Origin: Branchiostoma floridae
Taxonomy: Eukaryota; Chordata; Leptocardii; Amphioxiformes; Branchiostomatidae
DNA length: 64,000 nucleotides
Direction: 5' to 3'
NCBI RefSeq assembly: GCF_000003815.2
Contig: NC_049996.1
Span: 3,618,572 to 3,682,571 of the forward strand
Shown here: positions 58,901 through 64,000 of the stretch, one piece after another
How positions within the stretch are numbered: position 1 is the first letter of the stretch
Layout: each line of letters opens with the position of its first letter
Notes under the pieces: model-generated
Databases searched by the model: none
Told to the model about the DNA's origin: nothing
Seen by the model: the letters and a program-made list of their open reading frames with translations, nothing else
Program-made: the position numbers and the translations under genes

Positions 58901-60668
58901 ACCGTGGCTGGCGTACTGGACGTGAGCCTTCTTTTTGGGCGCAAGGGGTTTGTCCGAGGCCAGCGACTCCAGGCTGACCAATGAGGAAGTTTCGCCGCTC
59001 GCATCTTGAAAGATGTCGAGGTTTTGCTCGTCCAAGTTGAAACTGTCGTCATCGGGCTATAGTGTAGAAAAAAAATTATGTGAACAAGTGAAACTAAATA
59101 TCTATAACCTATAACCCATAAACTTCTGACAATTCATCATCATACTTCTTCATGTGATATCATAGTATACTTAAAATTTCTGTCCTTTAAAACACTCACT
59201 ACAGTCAAACCTGTCTATAGCGGCCATTCAACTTTCAAGGGACTGGAGGAATGTGGCCACTTTTATAGACTGGTGGCCAATATAGAGATGTTGTAGAGTA
59301 GTGTTGATCAATTGACCATGAGCAATAAGTTGAGCATGTTTTTATGAGAATTCAACTTACCCTGCCAAAGTCAAACCTACTGAAAATGATTGATATTGCC
59401 ATGCAGAATGTTGGCCAAGACTTGCACTCTTTTTAAGTCTAACGTTCAAGGCACGCATACCTTCCGCTACCGCAAAAAATGAACTCCAAATCCTCGCAAA
59501 CTACGATTTTAAACCGGGCGCAGGGTGACATACGGCTTTTCTCACACACGCAACTAATGCATGGGGGCATGCATTTTTTTCTAGATAAGCACCTTATTAT
59601 TACATCAGTCCTCTACAAACACAACATGCCTACAATGTACCTCATTTAGGATGCTCTCCAGCGATGGCGGGGCAACGACCTCTGGGAGGTCAAACTCGCT
59701 GTCGTCCAACTGCTCCATCTGGGCAAAACACAGGACGATTTCTTAGTACAGGTTATGTTTGTTCAATACGTTTATCTGGTAACCAAGCTTATTTCAATTC
59801 CCAAAACTTCAGCTATTATTCTCTCTATATGTATCGTATATAAGAAAGCCACCTTATTCAAATCTTCAAGTTATCATAACAGAAAGGGGTTTTGTCTAGT
59901 ATTGTGTAGAAGTAGAAGTAGAACAATGACTACAGAAGCTGGCACTCACTTTTTTGCAGTTCTGTTTATCTGTTTTATACAATAGACCTTTGACTCACAG
60001 ATATCACATGGCATGTTAATCAAACATAGGGAGAGGGACTAACAAATAGTGGTAAAAAAAAAGAAACAATACCAGCATGCATACTTAATATTCATAACAT
60101 TAGACACACAATAGCAGCAAGCTCATGAATAACAAAGATGCATGTTTAAAATTCATGTCTGTCTTTAGATGTCAACTATACATCATAAAAAGTGCATTTC
60201 GAACAAGTGTTCATTTTCTTATAAATCACCATCCAGAGCAAGAGTTTACAAGGGTTGGTTTCTTGTCGAAAATAACACTTTCCCACATCCTATCAAAATC
60301 AATTGCAGCCAAGTTGCAGGTTATTTTATCATAATATCATTTTGAAGCTCATATTTTTCGCAGCGATCTTTCTATGCTACTATAATCCAGTATATCTTTT
60401 TAGATCGCCACTAAGCCGTAAGATGTTAAGTGCAAAAACCACGAATTGTTAAAACACGTACTATTCGAACCACTATAAGACAAACATCTTTTTATTACAC
60501 CCTTACTAGTACAGTTACATGCATCCTCCCCTTCCGCCCCCCCTCCCCATCCAGTCAAGACCGTCAAATAATCAACGTTTTCAGCTTGTTTTTACACCAA
60601 GAACATACCTCGTCAAGCCCGAGACCCTCGGACAGCCCTTGGGCTTCGCCTTGCTTCCCTTCTGCCAT
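17032..60668 (-). CDS. VPS8: VPS8, CORVET complex subunit, 29 coding exons
   Basis: Complete gene of 1432 codons (human about 1428) with all exon phases continuous. The protein is the VPS8 core subunit of CORVET, the Rab5-effector tether for early endosome fusion on the cytosolic face of endosomes. Signatures in order: the N-terminal EFDLPEV..PPSLESILNE motif; a beta-propeller with SILRHVVLKGVSAQVMSAA and LGSTAVGAQYGAVSALSIN; the middle alpha-solenoid with GNKLLVYISCCLAGRAYPLG and QVGCLFTFLARQ; and a C-terminal RING-H2 followed by the tail NENFQLKVAAPPVIE. Start ATG at 60668 with a conserved second exon. Exon lists are in the three block entries. Introns hold two other genes and many mobile elements; several exon ends are tandemly duplicated into the adjoining intron. 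Confidence 0.95.
17712..18096. mobile_element. MITE abutting VPS8 exon 28 donor
   Basis: This copy shares internal blocks with 29125-29513 (atacaatgaatccct, gactgaaattat.tgcatgtgg, gagaagcaacaaataaaatt). Its right end stops about 5 nt from the exon 28 boundary (18101), so most of the intronic side of that splice donor derives from the element. Confidence 0.65.
18560..18725. repeat. Dispersed MITE-like repeat
   Basis: A segment with gtggttttgagttcgcagtag and ccactgcaaaaactgaaaac. Related sequence occurs at about 25190-25370 and 51660-51850, the latter inserted inside a SINE. Non-coding. Confidence 0.55.
19913..22302 (+). pseudogene. Intronless Death domain-ankyrin repeat gene with one frameshift
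   Basis: ATG at 19913 (caagATGg). The first frame runs to a stop at 21671-21673 and a second in-register frame continues to 22302. Removal of one base near 21667-21669 (consensus ttgacacaagcagg, here ttgacacagcagta) explains the shift; otherwise the total would be 796 codons. Residues about 14-95 are a Death domain (HLGKEWIQLALKLGIKYN, LDALKRAGRKDLVD). Next comes a Lys/Arg-rich stretch (about 125-195), an unrecognised conserved-looking region, then ankyrin repeats (GETPLWNAVKAGHSNIVALL, GRTPLLMAVTTGNAEIVKML) that continue after the break. It is nested, antisense, in the VPS8 intron between exons 26 and 27. The lack of introns suggests a retrocopy. A genuine mutation, an allele or a sequencing error are all possible. 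Confidence 0.85.
22334..22618. mobile_element. CAGGG-ended MITE (copy 1)
   Basis: Starts caggagttaacaag and ends gacttgtccaaccctg. The same family is at 32518-32821 and 45246-45625, sharing aagtgg.g.aggacat.cacttgcc and gggctagtggact.gt. Termini of this form suggest a hAT-type non-autonomous element. Confidence 0.6.
22740..22975. mobile_element. Penelope-derived inverted-repeat element
   Basis: Ends are inverted relatives (ttgtacaactttgttcc and a partner ending attgtacaac). The interior carries the Penelope tail (cttcccgccgcttttgattc), and the right end has a decayed hammerhead-like core (ttgatgaagatcag...ctgacc) before aaatttatggtgagt. Confidence 0.6.
23310..23480. repeat. (GT)n microsatellite
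   Basis: Imperfect TG-rich tract in the VPS8 intron between exons 25 and 26. The Cys/Val frames over it are artefacts. Confidence 0.95.
23960..27380. other. Intronic stretch of VPS8, no exon seen
   Basis: AT-rich intron sequence before the nested RING-NHL gene. It holds dispersed repeats at about 25190-25370 and about 25680-25850. A YY1-like aagatggccg lies at 26769-26778 and could mark a 5'UTR exon of the nested gene. No further coding signal. Confidence 0.5.
27402..30223 (+). CDS. RING-NHL protein (malin/TRIM-NHL-like E3 ligase), three exons
   Basis: Exons 27402-28089, 28710-29094, 29959-30223 join in phase to 445 residues. An N-terminal C3HC4 RING is complete: Cys19, Cys22, Cys34, His36, Cys39, Cys42, Cys55, Cys58 (CSICLDLFDRPKVLPCQHTF). 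No B-box or coiled coil is visible before the NHL repeats, which start near residue 175 (GLFNHPVGATVSDDGEIFVA) and recur (HDVAMDREGNLWVVG; PRGVCTDEDGNIFVADSGN; VAMAMTGHLVVTDWG). A ubiquitin E3 ligase with an NHL propeller for substrate or RNA binding is the family role. The architecture resembles NHLRC1/malin more than classic TRIMs. It is nested antisense in the VPS8 intron between exons 24 and 25. Confidence 0.88.
28565..28627 (+). repeat. Duplicate of the RING-NHL exon 1 donor junction
   Basis: gtctggtgaatagaaaattttggtttc repeats the real junction at 28084-28140 (gtgtcag|gtgaatagacaattttgg) within the same intron, about 480 bp downstream. A two-copy version of the exon-border duplications seen elsewhere in the window. 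Confidence 0.75.
29125..29513. mobile_element. MITE with inverted ends
   Basis: Left end gccataccaatttaatttgt, right end acaaataaaattggtgtgg. Related to the elements at 17712-18096 and 62439-62789. Intron 2 of the RING-NHL gene. Confidence 0.7.
30640..31950. repeat. Minisatellite, units of about 65-75 bp
   Basis: Around 18-20 imperfect units containing gtacttagaaagtacctcca, gtcataccacattagccagt and aatatttctacttt. Units at 31200-31560 are almost identical; the edges are more diverged. Lies downstream of the RING-NHL gene in a VPS8 intron. No exon-derived sequence recognised in it. Confidence 0.93.
31948..32317. mobile_element. MITE, cagggatcgaaatac ends (copy 1)
   Basis: Left end cagggatcgaaatac, right end gtatttcgaaccctg. 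Internally shared tracts such as tacatgcaaaattgcaagtt recur in the second copy at 47187-47674. Confidence 0.75.
32518..32821. mobile_element. CAGGG-ended MITE (copy 2)
   Basis: Starts cagggtttaacaagttttc and ends ggacttgtaaaaccctg; same family as 22334-22618 and 45246-45625. Confidence 0.65.
33400..33900. repeat. Dispersed repeats beside VPS8 exon 24
   Basis: 33410-33600 is related to 5640-5870 and 34490-34640. 33690-33900 (tacattatgtaac...ggtgacagc, ending ggcgaaggtaat) is related to 48110-48590. Non-coding. Confidence 0.55.
33909..51436 (-). CDS. VPS8: VPS8 exons 11-24, alpha-solenoid core
   Basis: Exons: 51436-51198, 50112-49973, 48804-48666, 47861-47760, 46590-46441, 45806-45738, 45060-44907, 43930-43782, 41337-41161, 40088-39921, 38426-38328, 35715-35575, 34837-34694, 34067-33909. 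Residues about 438-1114, including the segment equivalent to the Pfam Vps8 family (FLECLEPYILNDNL, MCWLHGLYDALIYIYNKGM, LGNKLLVYISCCLAGRAYPL). Exon 16 (45806-45738, 23 codons, TSLAARQKDRLFK...) has no counterpart in the human sequence I remember and can be skipped in frame. Confidence 0.92.
35080..35540. repeat. (GA)n tract interrupted by a 221-N gap
   Basis: GA-rich sequence on both sides of N at 35284-35504, just downstream of VPS8 exon 22 (ends at 35575). The Ser/Leu and Arg/Glu frames through the N are meaningless. Confidence 0.95.
36535..37205 (+). pseudogene. 3' end of a non-LTR retrotransposon ORF2
   Basis: Two plus-strand frames, offset at about 36765, encode the C-terminal region of a LINE-type protein: WHSSIQNNSKLSIYSTLKE, then a zinc-knuckle-like FCPFCPNEIEDERHFVMDC. 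The tail ends in caataaagattgtctaatcc, a 3' end form common in such elements. Frameshifted and 5'-truncated. Confidence 0.7.
37219..38304. mobile_element. TTAA-flanked inverted-repeat element (Kolobok-like MITE)
   Basis: Left TIR begins TTAA|ggtatctcggttggctaa at 37219; the right arm ends ttagccaaccgagatacc|TTAA at 38304. The arms match over more than 220 bp, with shared differences such as tgatgacgtcat. The interior is unknown because of the N gap. TTAA duplications with GG termini suggest Kolobok more than piggyBac. The right end lies only 24 nt from the VPS8 exon 21 boundary. Confidence 0.75.
37516..38083. other. Assembly gap (568 N)
   Basis: Run of N inside the TTAA-flanked element. Confidence 0.99.
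40348..40480. mobile_element. 115-bp hairpin MITE with perfect 9-bp target duplication
   Basis: Element 40357-40471 starts tagcctgagtatcatcctcc and ends in its reverse complement; the two halves pair over about 52 bp with one visible mismatch and a loop of about 11 nt. ggaagacca flanks it on both sides (40348-40356, 40472-40480). A 9-bp duplication fits a Mutator-type MITE. Confidence 0.9.
40886..41150. mobile_element. Penelope-derived inverted-repeat element beside VPS8 exon 19
   Basis: Ends ttgaaagttcatctgtg and cacagatgaactttcaa are exact reverse complements. The interior has the decayed tail (gacaaagactggtgctg ... caaaaatttgggtgag). A shorter related piece lies at 40185-40262. The right end is 11 nt from the donor of exon 19. 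Confidence 0.65.
41870..42125 (-). repeat. Partial duplicates of VPS8 exon 18 donor end
   Basis: gtaagatgtctactattctctgtct at about 41888 and 42074 repeats the real exon 18 end at 43782 onward (gtaagatgtctactattctctgcc); the copy at 42066 retains the ttacctgtag donor. The units also share the intronic cactgctgcagtact region. Confidence 0.8.
42126..43721. mobile_element. 1.6-kb DNA transposon with TIRs and 10-bp target duplication
   Basis: TIRs gggttggtggaaacggctgc (from 42136) and ccgtttccgccaaccc (to 43711). gctgcagtac flanks both ends (42126-42135, 43712-43721). The empty site exists as a paralogous repeat unit at about 41939-41996, where actgctgcagtactgccaat is uninterrupted. No transposase frame seen, so it is non-autonomous; a duplication of 9-10 bp suggests a Mutator-type element. 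Inserted in a duplicated VPS8 exon 18/intron unit. Confidence 0.9.
44460..44560. mobile_element. hAT-like MITE fragment
   Basis: Contains ggcctgactgggcaagtgg and ends aatttgcagccctac; the cagggct-type end and internal symmetry suggest a hAT derivative, without a clear target duplication. Confidence 0.4.
44570..44906 (-). repeat. Tandem copies of VPS8 exon 17 donor end
   Basis: Two partial copies (about 44637-44700 and 44772-44830) precede the real border at 44907. Each has acataccttcagtgcc or acataccttcactggc (a gtatgt donor on the minus strand) plus the next ~60 nt of exon 17. Units of about 130 bp. Confidence 0.9.
45246..45625. mobile_element. CAGGG-ended MITE (copy 3)
   Basis: Starts cagagttggacaagttttc and ends gactcgtccaaccctg; related to 22334-22618 and 32518-32821. 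Confidence 0.65.
45738..45806 (-). other. VPS8: Candidate VPS8 cassette exon 16
   Basis: 69 nt, phase 0 on both sides, acceptor gttgtag and donor AACTG|gtaagg. It encodes 23 residues, eight of them Lys or Arg, between ..QLTDDQ and IKLGNKLL... Human VPS8 joins these two segments almost directly. Alternative splicing is an inference. Confidence 0.6.
46660..46775. mobile_element. About 110-bp inverted-repeat MITE
   Basis: accaagcagaggctgatagg at the left and cctctgcttggt at the right are inverted, as are aaaatcgtgacctttc and gctcacgatttt. No clear target duplication. Confidence 0.6.
46915..46988. repeat. (GATT)n microsatellite
   Basis: Tetranucleotide run with ggttggttggttg at its left edge, VPS8 intron 14. 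Confidence 0.95.
47187..47674. mobile_element. MITE, cagggatcgaaatac ends (copy 2)
   Basis: Same termini as 31948-32317. gctta occurs on both flanks (47182-47186 and 47675-47679), a possible 5-bp target duplication. Confidence 0.7.
48196..48526. mobile_element. Truncated retroelement 3' end inserted in another repeat
   Basis: ctgtctagtc at 48196-48205 and 48517-48526 flanks a 311-bp insert ending gaaagaaataaaccatt. The outer repeat (tacattatgtcatc ... ggtgacagctgtctagtc | caggacattgacctta) is continuous when the insert is removed, compare 33720-33800. Confidence 0.75.
49245..49972 (-). repeat. Tandem copies of VPS8 exon 12 donor end
   Basis: About ten units of roughly 55-75 bp, each with the last ~45 nt of exon 12 (minus strand TGTGTGGACTACTGTCTGCT, GGGGAAA) followed by gtaaagt or a variant such as gaataaagt. 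The real border is at 49973. Frames such as VCGLLSAAGEKVK are translations of this array. Confidence 0.92.
50700..51190 (-). repeat. Three degenerate tandem copies of VPS8 exon 11 donor end
   Basis: Copies start near 50704, 50880 and 51047, each matching the real exon end at 51198 (taccttgtctgcaataatct) and continuing about 110 nt into the exon (ccccatgtagcccaac, gaatgact.gccatgga). Units of about 165 bp. Confidence 0.9.
51555..51955 (+). mobile_element. SINE body interrupted by a second repeat
   Basis: 51560-51650 (gtccctcggataggacgtaa) and 51845-51955 (cccagtgtaagtggatgaaa) are consecutive in the intact SINE at 52845-53220. Between them lies the dispersed repeat also found at 18560-18725. 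Confidence 0.65.
52845..53220 (+). mobile_element. tRNA-derived SINE
   Basis: Head ggtggcacagtggttgcgg with an A-box-like tggttagag and B-box-like gagttcgaattt, then the body cttcggaaaggcacttcac and a tail cagtacaaacctg...aaacaaacaaa. The A-rich end supports retroposition. Confidence 0.65.
53267..53435 (+). mobile_element. Penelope GIY-YIG tail fragment
   Basis: Plus-strand translation [20 protein letters not shown] then RYRLPTTFDSLLTS is the Penelope C-terminal signature, 5'-truncated. It follows the SINE directly. Confidence 0.75.
53573..60668 (-). CDS. VPS8: VPS8 exons 1-10, N-terminus and beta-propeller
   Basis: Exons: 60668-60609, 59718-59641, 59056-58844, 58225-58138, 57896-57772, 57472-57386, 56780-56559, 55632-55453, 54347-54270, 53753-53573. 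They encode residues 1 to about 437. Conserved stretches include DAGMPTAMAVSHLVAIGSSHG, ITMWDLTTGKLLRTITDAHP, FTDDPTLAVCCDSGGSVFEL and WVNSRTLVLVDAYEKVHVLD, which are the blades of the WD40-like propeller. Exon 7 ends at AAG|gtactg; a second possible donor lies 7 nt further on but would break the phase with exon 8. Confidence 0.93.
54728..55452 (-). repeat. Tandem copies of VPS8 exon 8 donor end
   Basis: Seven units (starting near 54731, 54857, 54967, 55074, 55181, 55293, 55371) repeat cctggaagaagaagagcttg, i.e. the last ~75 nt of exon 8 plus its donor and ~30 nt of intron; most are 107 bp long. Two units have an internal deletion. The real border is 55453. Confidence 0.95.
55980..56458. repeat. 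Minisatellite, about 20-bp unit (ggggtccaaatcacagcata)
   Basis: Around 24 units, most regular at 56340-56455. It lies between VPS8 exons 7 and 8. The repeat frame WTPYAVI is not coding. Confidence 0.95.
56826..57000 (+). mobile_element. Penelope tail fragment with decayed hammerhead-like end
   Basis: gtgaaggaggcagtgtacat begins a degraded KEAVYIRAH tail with internal deletion, followed by ctgtgaacaaggtcgacgg...attgaccaaaaatttattt. Confidence 0.6.
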
Positions 60669-60823
60669 CAGAACCGGTGTATATTACTCATCAACCTTGC
60701 GAAAAAATTGTCACCATCAAAAAATATAACTTCCGGGGTCAGCCATGTTGGTTTCGGGGCATGATGGGAAATATCGATCAGCTGTTATTTGGCGGGAAAA
60801 TTTGTATTCTTCTTGTGTGAAAG
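60669..60823. promoter_or_regulatory. Compact divergent promoter between VPS8 and an unidentified gene
   Basis: Only 155 bp separate the VPS8 ATG from a plus-strand ATG with good context (aagATGg) at 60824. An ETS/GABP-type acttccgg lies at 60729-60736, a YY1-like gccatgttgg at about 60742, and an E2F consensus tttggcgggaaa at 60788-60799. No TATA box. Sharing by both genes is inferred. Confidence 0.6.
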
Positions 60824-60943
60824 ATGGCAGAAAGTGGCTCAAAACCGAGACGTCCTGGTTCGAGTTCCCTGGTATGCTACGACGTTGGAAAGCCACCACA
60901 TGATAGAAGAAGAAGAACTCCAATTGCACAACAACTGTAACAG
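60824..60943 (+). CDS. Putative first exon of divergent gene, product unknown
   Basis: ATG at 60824 opens MAESGSKPRRPGSSSLVCYD and continues through a basic stretch (DRRRRTPIAQQ) to an in-frame TAA at 60938-60940, just before a good donor CAG|gtacga at 60944. Either an upstream donor (CCTG|gtatgc, after SSSL) is used, or the exon is an upstream ORF or leader. I do not recognise the product. Confidence 0.35.
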
Positions 60944-60954
60944 GTACGATGTGT

Positions 60955-61345
60955 GTATAACGATTGCGACGATTTTTGGTGTATGGGTGGGTGGTTGTTG
61001 CCTATCGTTCATGTTTGATTTTGGGCCTCCTTGTGTTTGAACTTGACACGTACGGCAGGTAGCTTTTTGTGTGTGGATGGGATATGTGGAACGAATGGTG
61101 CGAGTGCGATGATATTTGGTTTATGTGTTGGTGGTGGTTGCCTAATTTTGTTTTTGTCCCTCTTGGTGTTTGAACTTGACGCTGCACGTTACCTTTTGTG
61201 CGGGCAAGGAGCATGCGCTGTATCTCCAGGACGCAATGTACGATTGTGTTGTTATTTGGTACATGGGTTGGTGCTCTTGTCCTGATGGTCAGGTTTGAGT
61301 TTGGGTCTCTTTGTGTTTGAACTTGATACTGTAGGTTGAGGCTGT
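60955..61345. repeat. Degenerate triplicate, about 120-bp units
   Basis: Three units share gatatttggt.tatg, gtggttgcct and ccttgtgtttgaacttgac. Intron or flank of the divergent gene; the membrane-protein-like frames across it are spurious. Confidence 0.7.
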
Positions 61346-61870
61346 TTGTGTAGTTGGGCATCCCCACGTACTAGTATCTGCTTGGTTGTGAATATAGGTA
61401 ATGGTTGAGTTTGTAATTACAGGTGATGGTTGGGGTTGGGTAACAATGTGATTGATAGGTCTTAGTTTACATCTGTTTTCTAGTTTTGGTCGTCTTAAAG
61501 GTTAGTCTTAATACTTCAGTTGGCTATTCATTTTGCGTCCTTGACTGAGACTTACTGTGGTCTTATTTTGGTGATGCCATCCCCATAATGTGAGTAGGTA
61601 ATGAGATTTAGGCCACCAACATCTGCTATGTTTTTGACCTGGGTAATCTATAGTCAAGGCAATGTTTGGTATAATGTAAGTGGTAAAGGCTTTGTTCATG
61701 CTTTAAATTTAATATTGTTTGTAGCTTTTGGAAGACATTATCTTGTCACTGAACATATGTTATAAAATTATCTACGCAACCACTCCTTGGTTTTGGAAAA
61801 TGTTTGCTGTTTTTTTGCTCTGTATATGTGCTTGTTTGCACAAGTCAGATGGTTGCTTCACTGGTAAATG

Positions 61871-62327
61871 GTCCCTGCTAGGGCTGGGCACCGGTACAGA
61901 AAATTCAGGTCCAGGTCCGGTTCAGGTCCAAAGGATCAGGTCCAGGTCCGGACCTGAACCTGGACCTGATGCAGTATGACTCATACCAATGGTCCATTTC
62001 ACTACAAAGAAATCTGTTTGGTGGAGTATTAGACTTACACTGGCGTTTTAATTTAAAATCCTACAACGCTAACTAACCTGTACGATTGGCTGTAAAACTT
62101 GGTAGAAATTACTATAAACTCTACTCTACTTCACTCTTGTTATTTTCTTCCACCTGCAAGCGCCAAAACGTATGAATGCCTGATAAGATAATCTGTTAAT
62201 TTTCTAATCGGTCCAACATCCGGTCCACCTAATTTTTTCAGGTCCCGTTTTTCTGGACCGGTCCAATAAGAAAAATCGGTTTTATCGGTACCGGTACGCT
62301 GTACCGATACCCAGCCCTAGTCCCTGC
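61871..62327. mobile_element. hAT-type MITE with 8-bp target duplication
   Basis: Element 61879-62319 (441 bp), ends tagggctgggcaccggtac and gtaccgatacccagcccta, flanked by gtccctgc at 61871-61878 and 62320-62327. The interior carries caggtccaggtccgg runs and inverted counterparts. No transposase frame. Confidence 0.92.
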
Positions 62328-62438
62328 CGAGACTGCTCTGATTGGTCGGAGGCGGTTAGGTTATCGGTACAACTGCTAGTGCCCAGCGATACAAGAGACA
62401 CAGTACAAAAAGAAGTATCCAGCAAAAGTATATTAAGT

Positions 62439-62789
62439 CCACACCAATTTAATTTCTTGGTTCACGGATTCGCTCGCTCCTATTTTTTGGAAAAAAAAAA
62501 TTACCACTAAGCAAATTTTCACCATTAATGAAACCATTCACCAACTTTCTGGTGTAGCAAATTGGCCTTTATATTATAACTCCCTAAAGTGTGGGTACAG
62601 GTGCTGTTACTGTACAATGAGTGTTTTTCTACTTTTTTCAAGCTGAACACTTTTTTTCTTTGTGTTCTGGATTAGTCGTTACCTTTATCCCAACCATTTT
62701 ACAATTATTATTTTTATTTTTATTTCGCCCTCTCGCTCCATATTTTTTATGAAAAAAATCCGTGAACCAAGAAATTAAATTGGTGTGGC
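62439..62789. mobile_element. MITE with about 32-bp TIRs
   Basis: ccacaccaatttaatttctt at the left, and its reverse complement ending aattggtgtgg at 62789. Same family as 29125-29513 judging by the termini. Confidence 0.8.
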
Positions 62790-63151
62790 CTAAGAGCCCA
62801 AAAAAGACGAAAAAAGTCCCAGAGAGCCTGCTATGGAGGCTAGCACGTGGAAGGTACATTTTTTTAATTATTTACAAAGTTAAATGGCTGCACGTGACTT
62901 TCCTATGAGCTGGAAGCACATCACCTCCAACACACTAGTTGGTTAACAAAATGGCTACTAGAAATTGTATACAATGCAAGAAAATGCAACTATTTGCTTT
63001 ACAAAAATTATCCAACCACATACAACACACACAATCAACTTCCACCGAATTACATGTAATAAGTCTACAAACACCCAATACATTTCATGCAGGTCTGAGG
63101 TCTACGAACTCTTGTTAATATAGATTTTGAAAAAAATGTTTTGTTTATATT

Positions 63152-63662
63152 TACGAGGGGTGATCAATAAGTCCTCGGCCTCACCCAGAAATATTAAGCA
63201 CAACTCAAATTTTGAGGCACAATGTCATAGTATGAAGCCTTTTATCAATATCCTCCAAATTTCAAGTCATTGCAGTCATTTCTTTCCGGGCATTGAGAAA
63301 ACAAGGGTGAATTGTGATCAGACATGTGTGGATCAATTTCCCGTAAATTCTTTCATCAACAAAAGACATTGTCAAAATGTTTGATAATGATTCTCTTTCT
63401 ATTCCAAGCAGAAAGAAGTGGGTGTCTGACTTCCAGCAGCGCAAGTTGACGCGCACACCTCAGGTCGCAGCTCAATTGTCCAGTTTTATATCCTTCTATC
63501 TTACCTAACGTTACTGGGTGTCGCCTGCAAAGCAATGATTACAATAAGTTGAATTTCGGTACATATTTATATAAGAATTTATACTGGAAATCTTTGCTTC
63601 GAAATCTGAGCTGTGCTTATTATTTCTGGGTTAGGCCGAGGACTTATTGATCACCCCTCGTA
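63152..63662. mobile_element. mariner-like MITE with TA target duplication
   Basis: Element 63154-63660, ends cgaggggtgatcaataagtc and gacttattgatcacccctcg, a perfect TIR with TA on both sides (63152-63153, 63661-63662). Termini of this form are typical of mariner elements. It is 507 bp with no transposase open frame. Confidence 0.9.
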
Positions 63663-64000
63663 CCCTTATGTTTTCCAGGCCGCTGCTACTGCCTGCATTA
63701 ATATAAAAATAATAATAACTAGAGTTCGGCGACCTCATACCTCCATGAAAATTTAGAGCTTTCGTGAATTTCATGCAATTGACTAAGACATTAACATAAT
63801 TTATGCATGGTGTTGTTCATCATTGACAAACGTACACATTTCATAATTATAAAATTCCCATTATTAATCATAAAGTGGTTTTGCAATTTTTACTTAAATT
63901 ATGCAAATAAGTTCTCATTACCATATTTGGTATCTGCTTATATTCCACCTATCACAATTAACATGTGTTACATTTATTGAAGTCCAGTTATTGCAAACAA

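Noticed and set aside
61002-61367. Hydrophobic and His-rich frames downstream of the divergent promoter
   Set aside because: They follow a degenerate 120-bp triplicate and lack splice signals consistent with the first exon.

Overview
Eukaryotic whole-genome-shotgun sequence, most likely an invertebrate deuterostome and best matched by a lancelet (amphioxus, Branchiostoma). The reasons are: introns of about 0.3-10 kb with GT-AG borders; a complete vertebrate-like VPS8 gene; shuffled death-fold architectures (CARD with an AIG1 GTPase, Death domain with ankyrin repeats); many short non-autonomous transposons; and repeated minisatellites whose units span exon-intron junctions. As I recall, the last trait was described in amphioxus as 'mirage' minisatellites. 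Three runs of N (7808-7907, 35284-35504, 37516-38083) are assembly gaps. No prokaryotic features are present.

Layout. (1) 1-5096, minus strand: 5' part of a gene for a glycosyltransferase-like N-domain, a CARD and an AIG1/GIMAP GTPase. It has six coding exons, including a 35-nt microexon that restores the frame, and runs off the left edge. A Penelope-like retroelement with inverted terminal copies and paired hammerhead-like motifs (1772-3010) sits in one intron. (2) 5918-9667: a 3.7-kb fold-back element with arms over 1 kb, a 9-bp target duplication and a core of tandem repeats. (3) 11123-16156, plus strand: six-exon 11beta-hydroxysteroid-dehydrogenase-like SDR whose YxxxK active-site Tyr and Lys are replaced. 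Its fifth exon is preceded by four tandem partial copies of its own acceptor region. (4) 17032-60668, minus strand: complete VPS8 (CORVET subunit). I reconstructed 29 coding exons and 1432 codons with every junction in phase. (5) Two plus-strand genes are nested in VPS8 introns: an intronless Death-ankyrin gene with a one-base frameshift (19913-22302) and a three-exon RING-NHL gene (27402-30223). (6) 60669-60823: a short divergent promoter with ETS-like and E2F-like sites, driving VPS8 one way and an unidentified first exon the other way. (7) 61000-64000: introns or flank of that gene, with hAT-like, mariner-like and other MITEs.

How it fits together. VPS8 is housekeeping endosomal tethering machinery. 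The genes beside and inside it carry domains typical of innate-immune or ubiquitin signalling (CARD, GTPase, Death, ankyrin, RING-NHL). Many mobile elements leave intact target duplications, and one DNA transposon can be proven by a neighbouring paralogous empty site. The recurrent peculiarity is tandem duplication of exon ends together with their splice sites: at least six cases in VPS8, one in the SDR gene and a small one in the RING-NHL gene. Exon borders were read by eye from GT-AG signals, phase continuity and remembered family sequences. No search or alignment was run.
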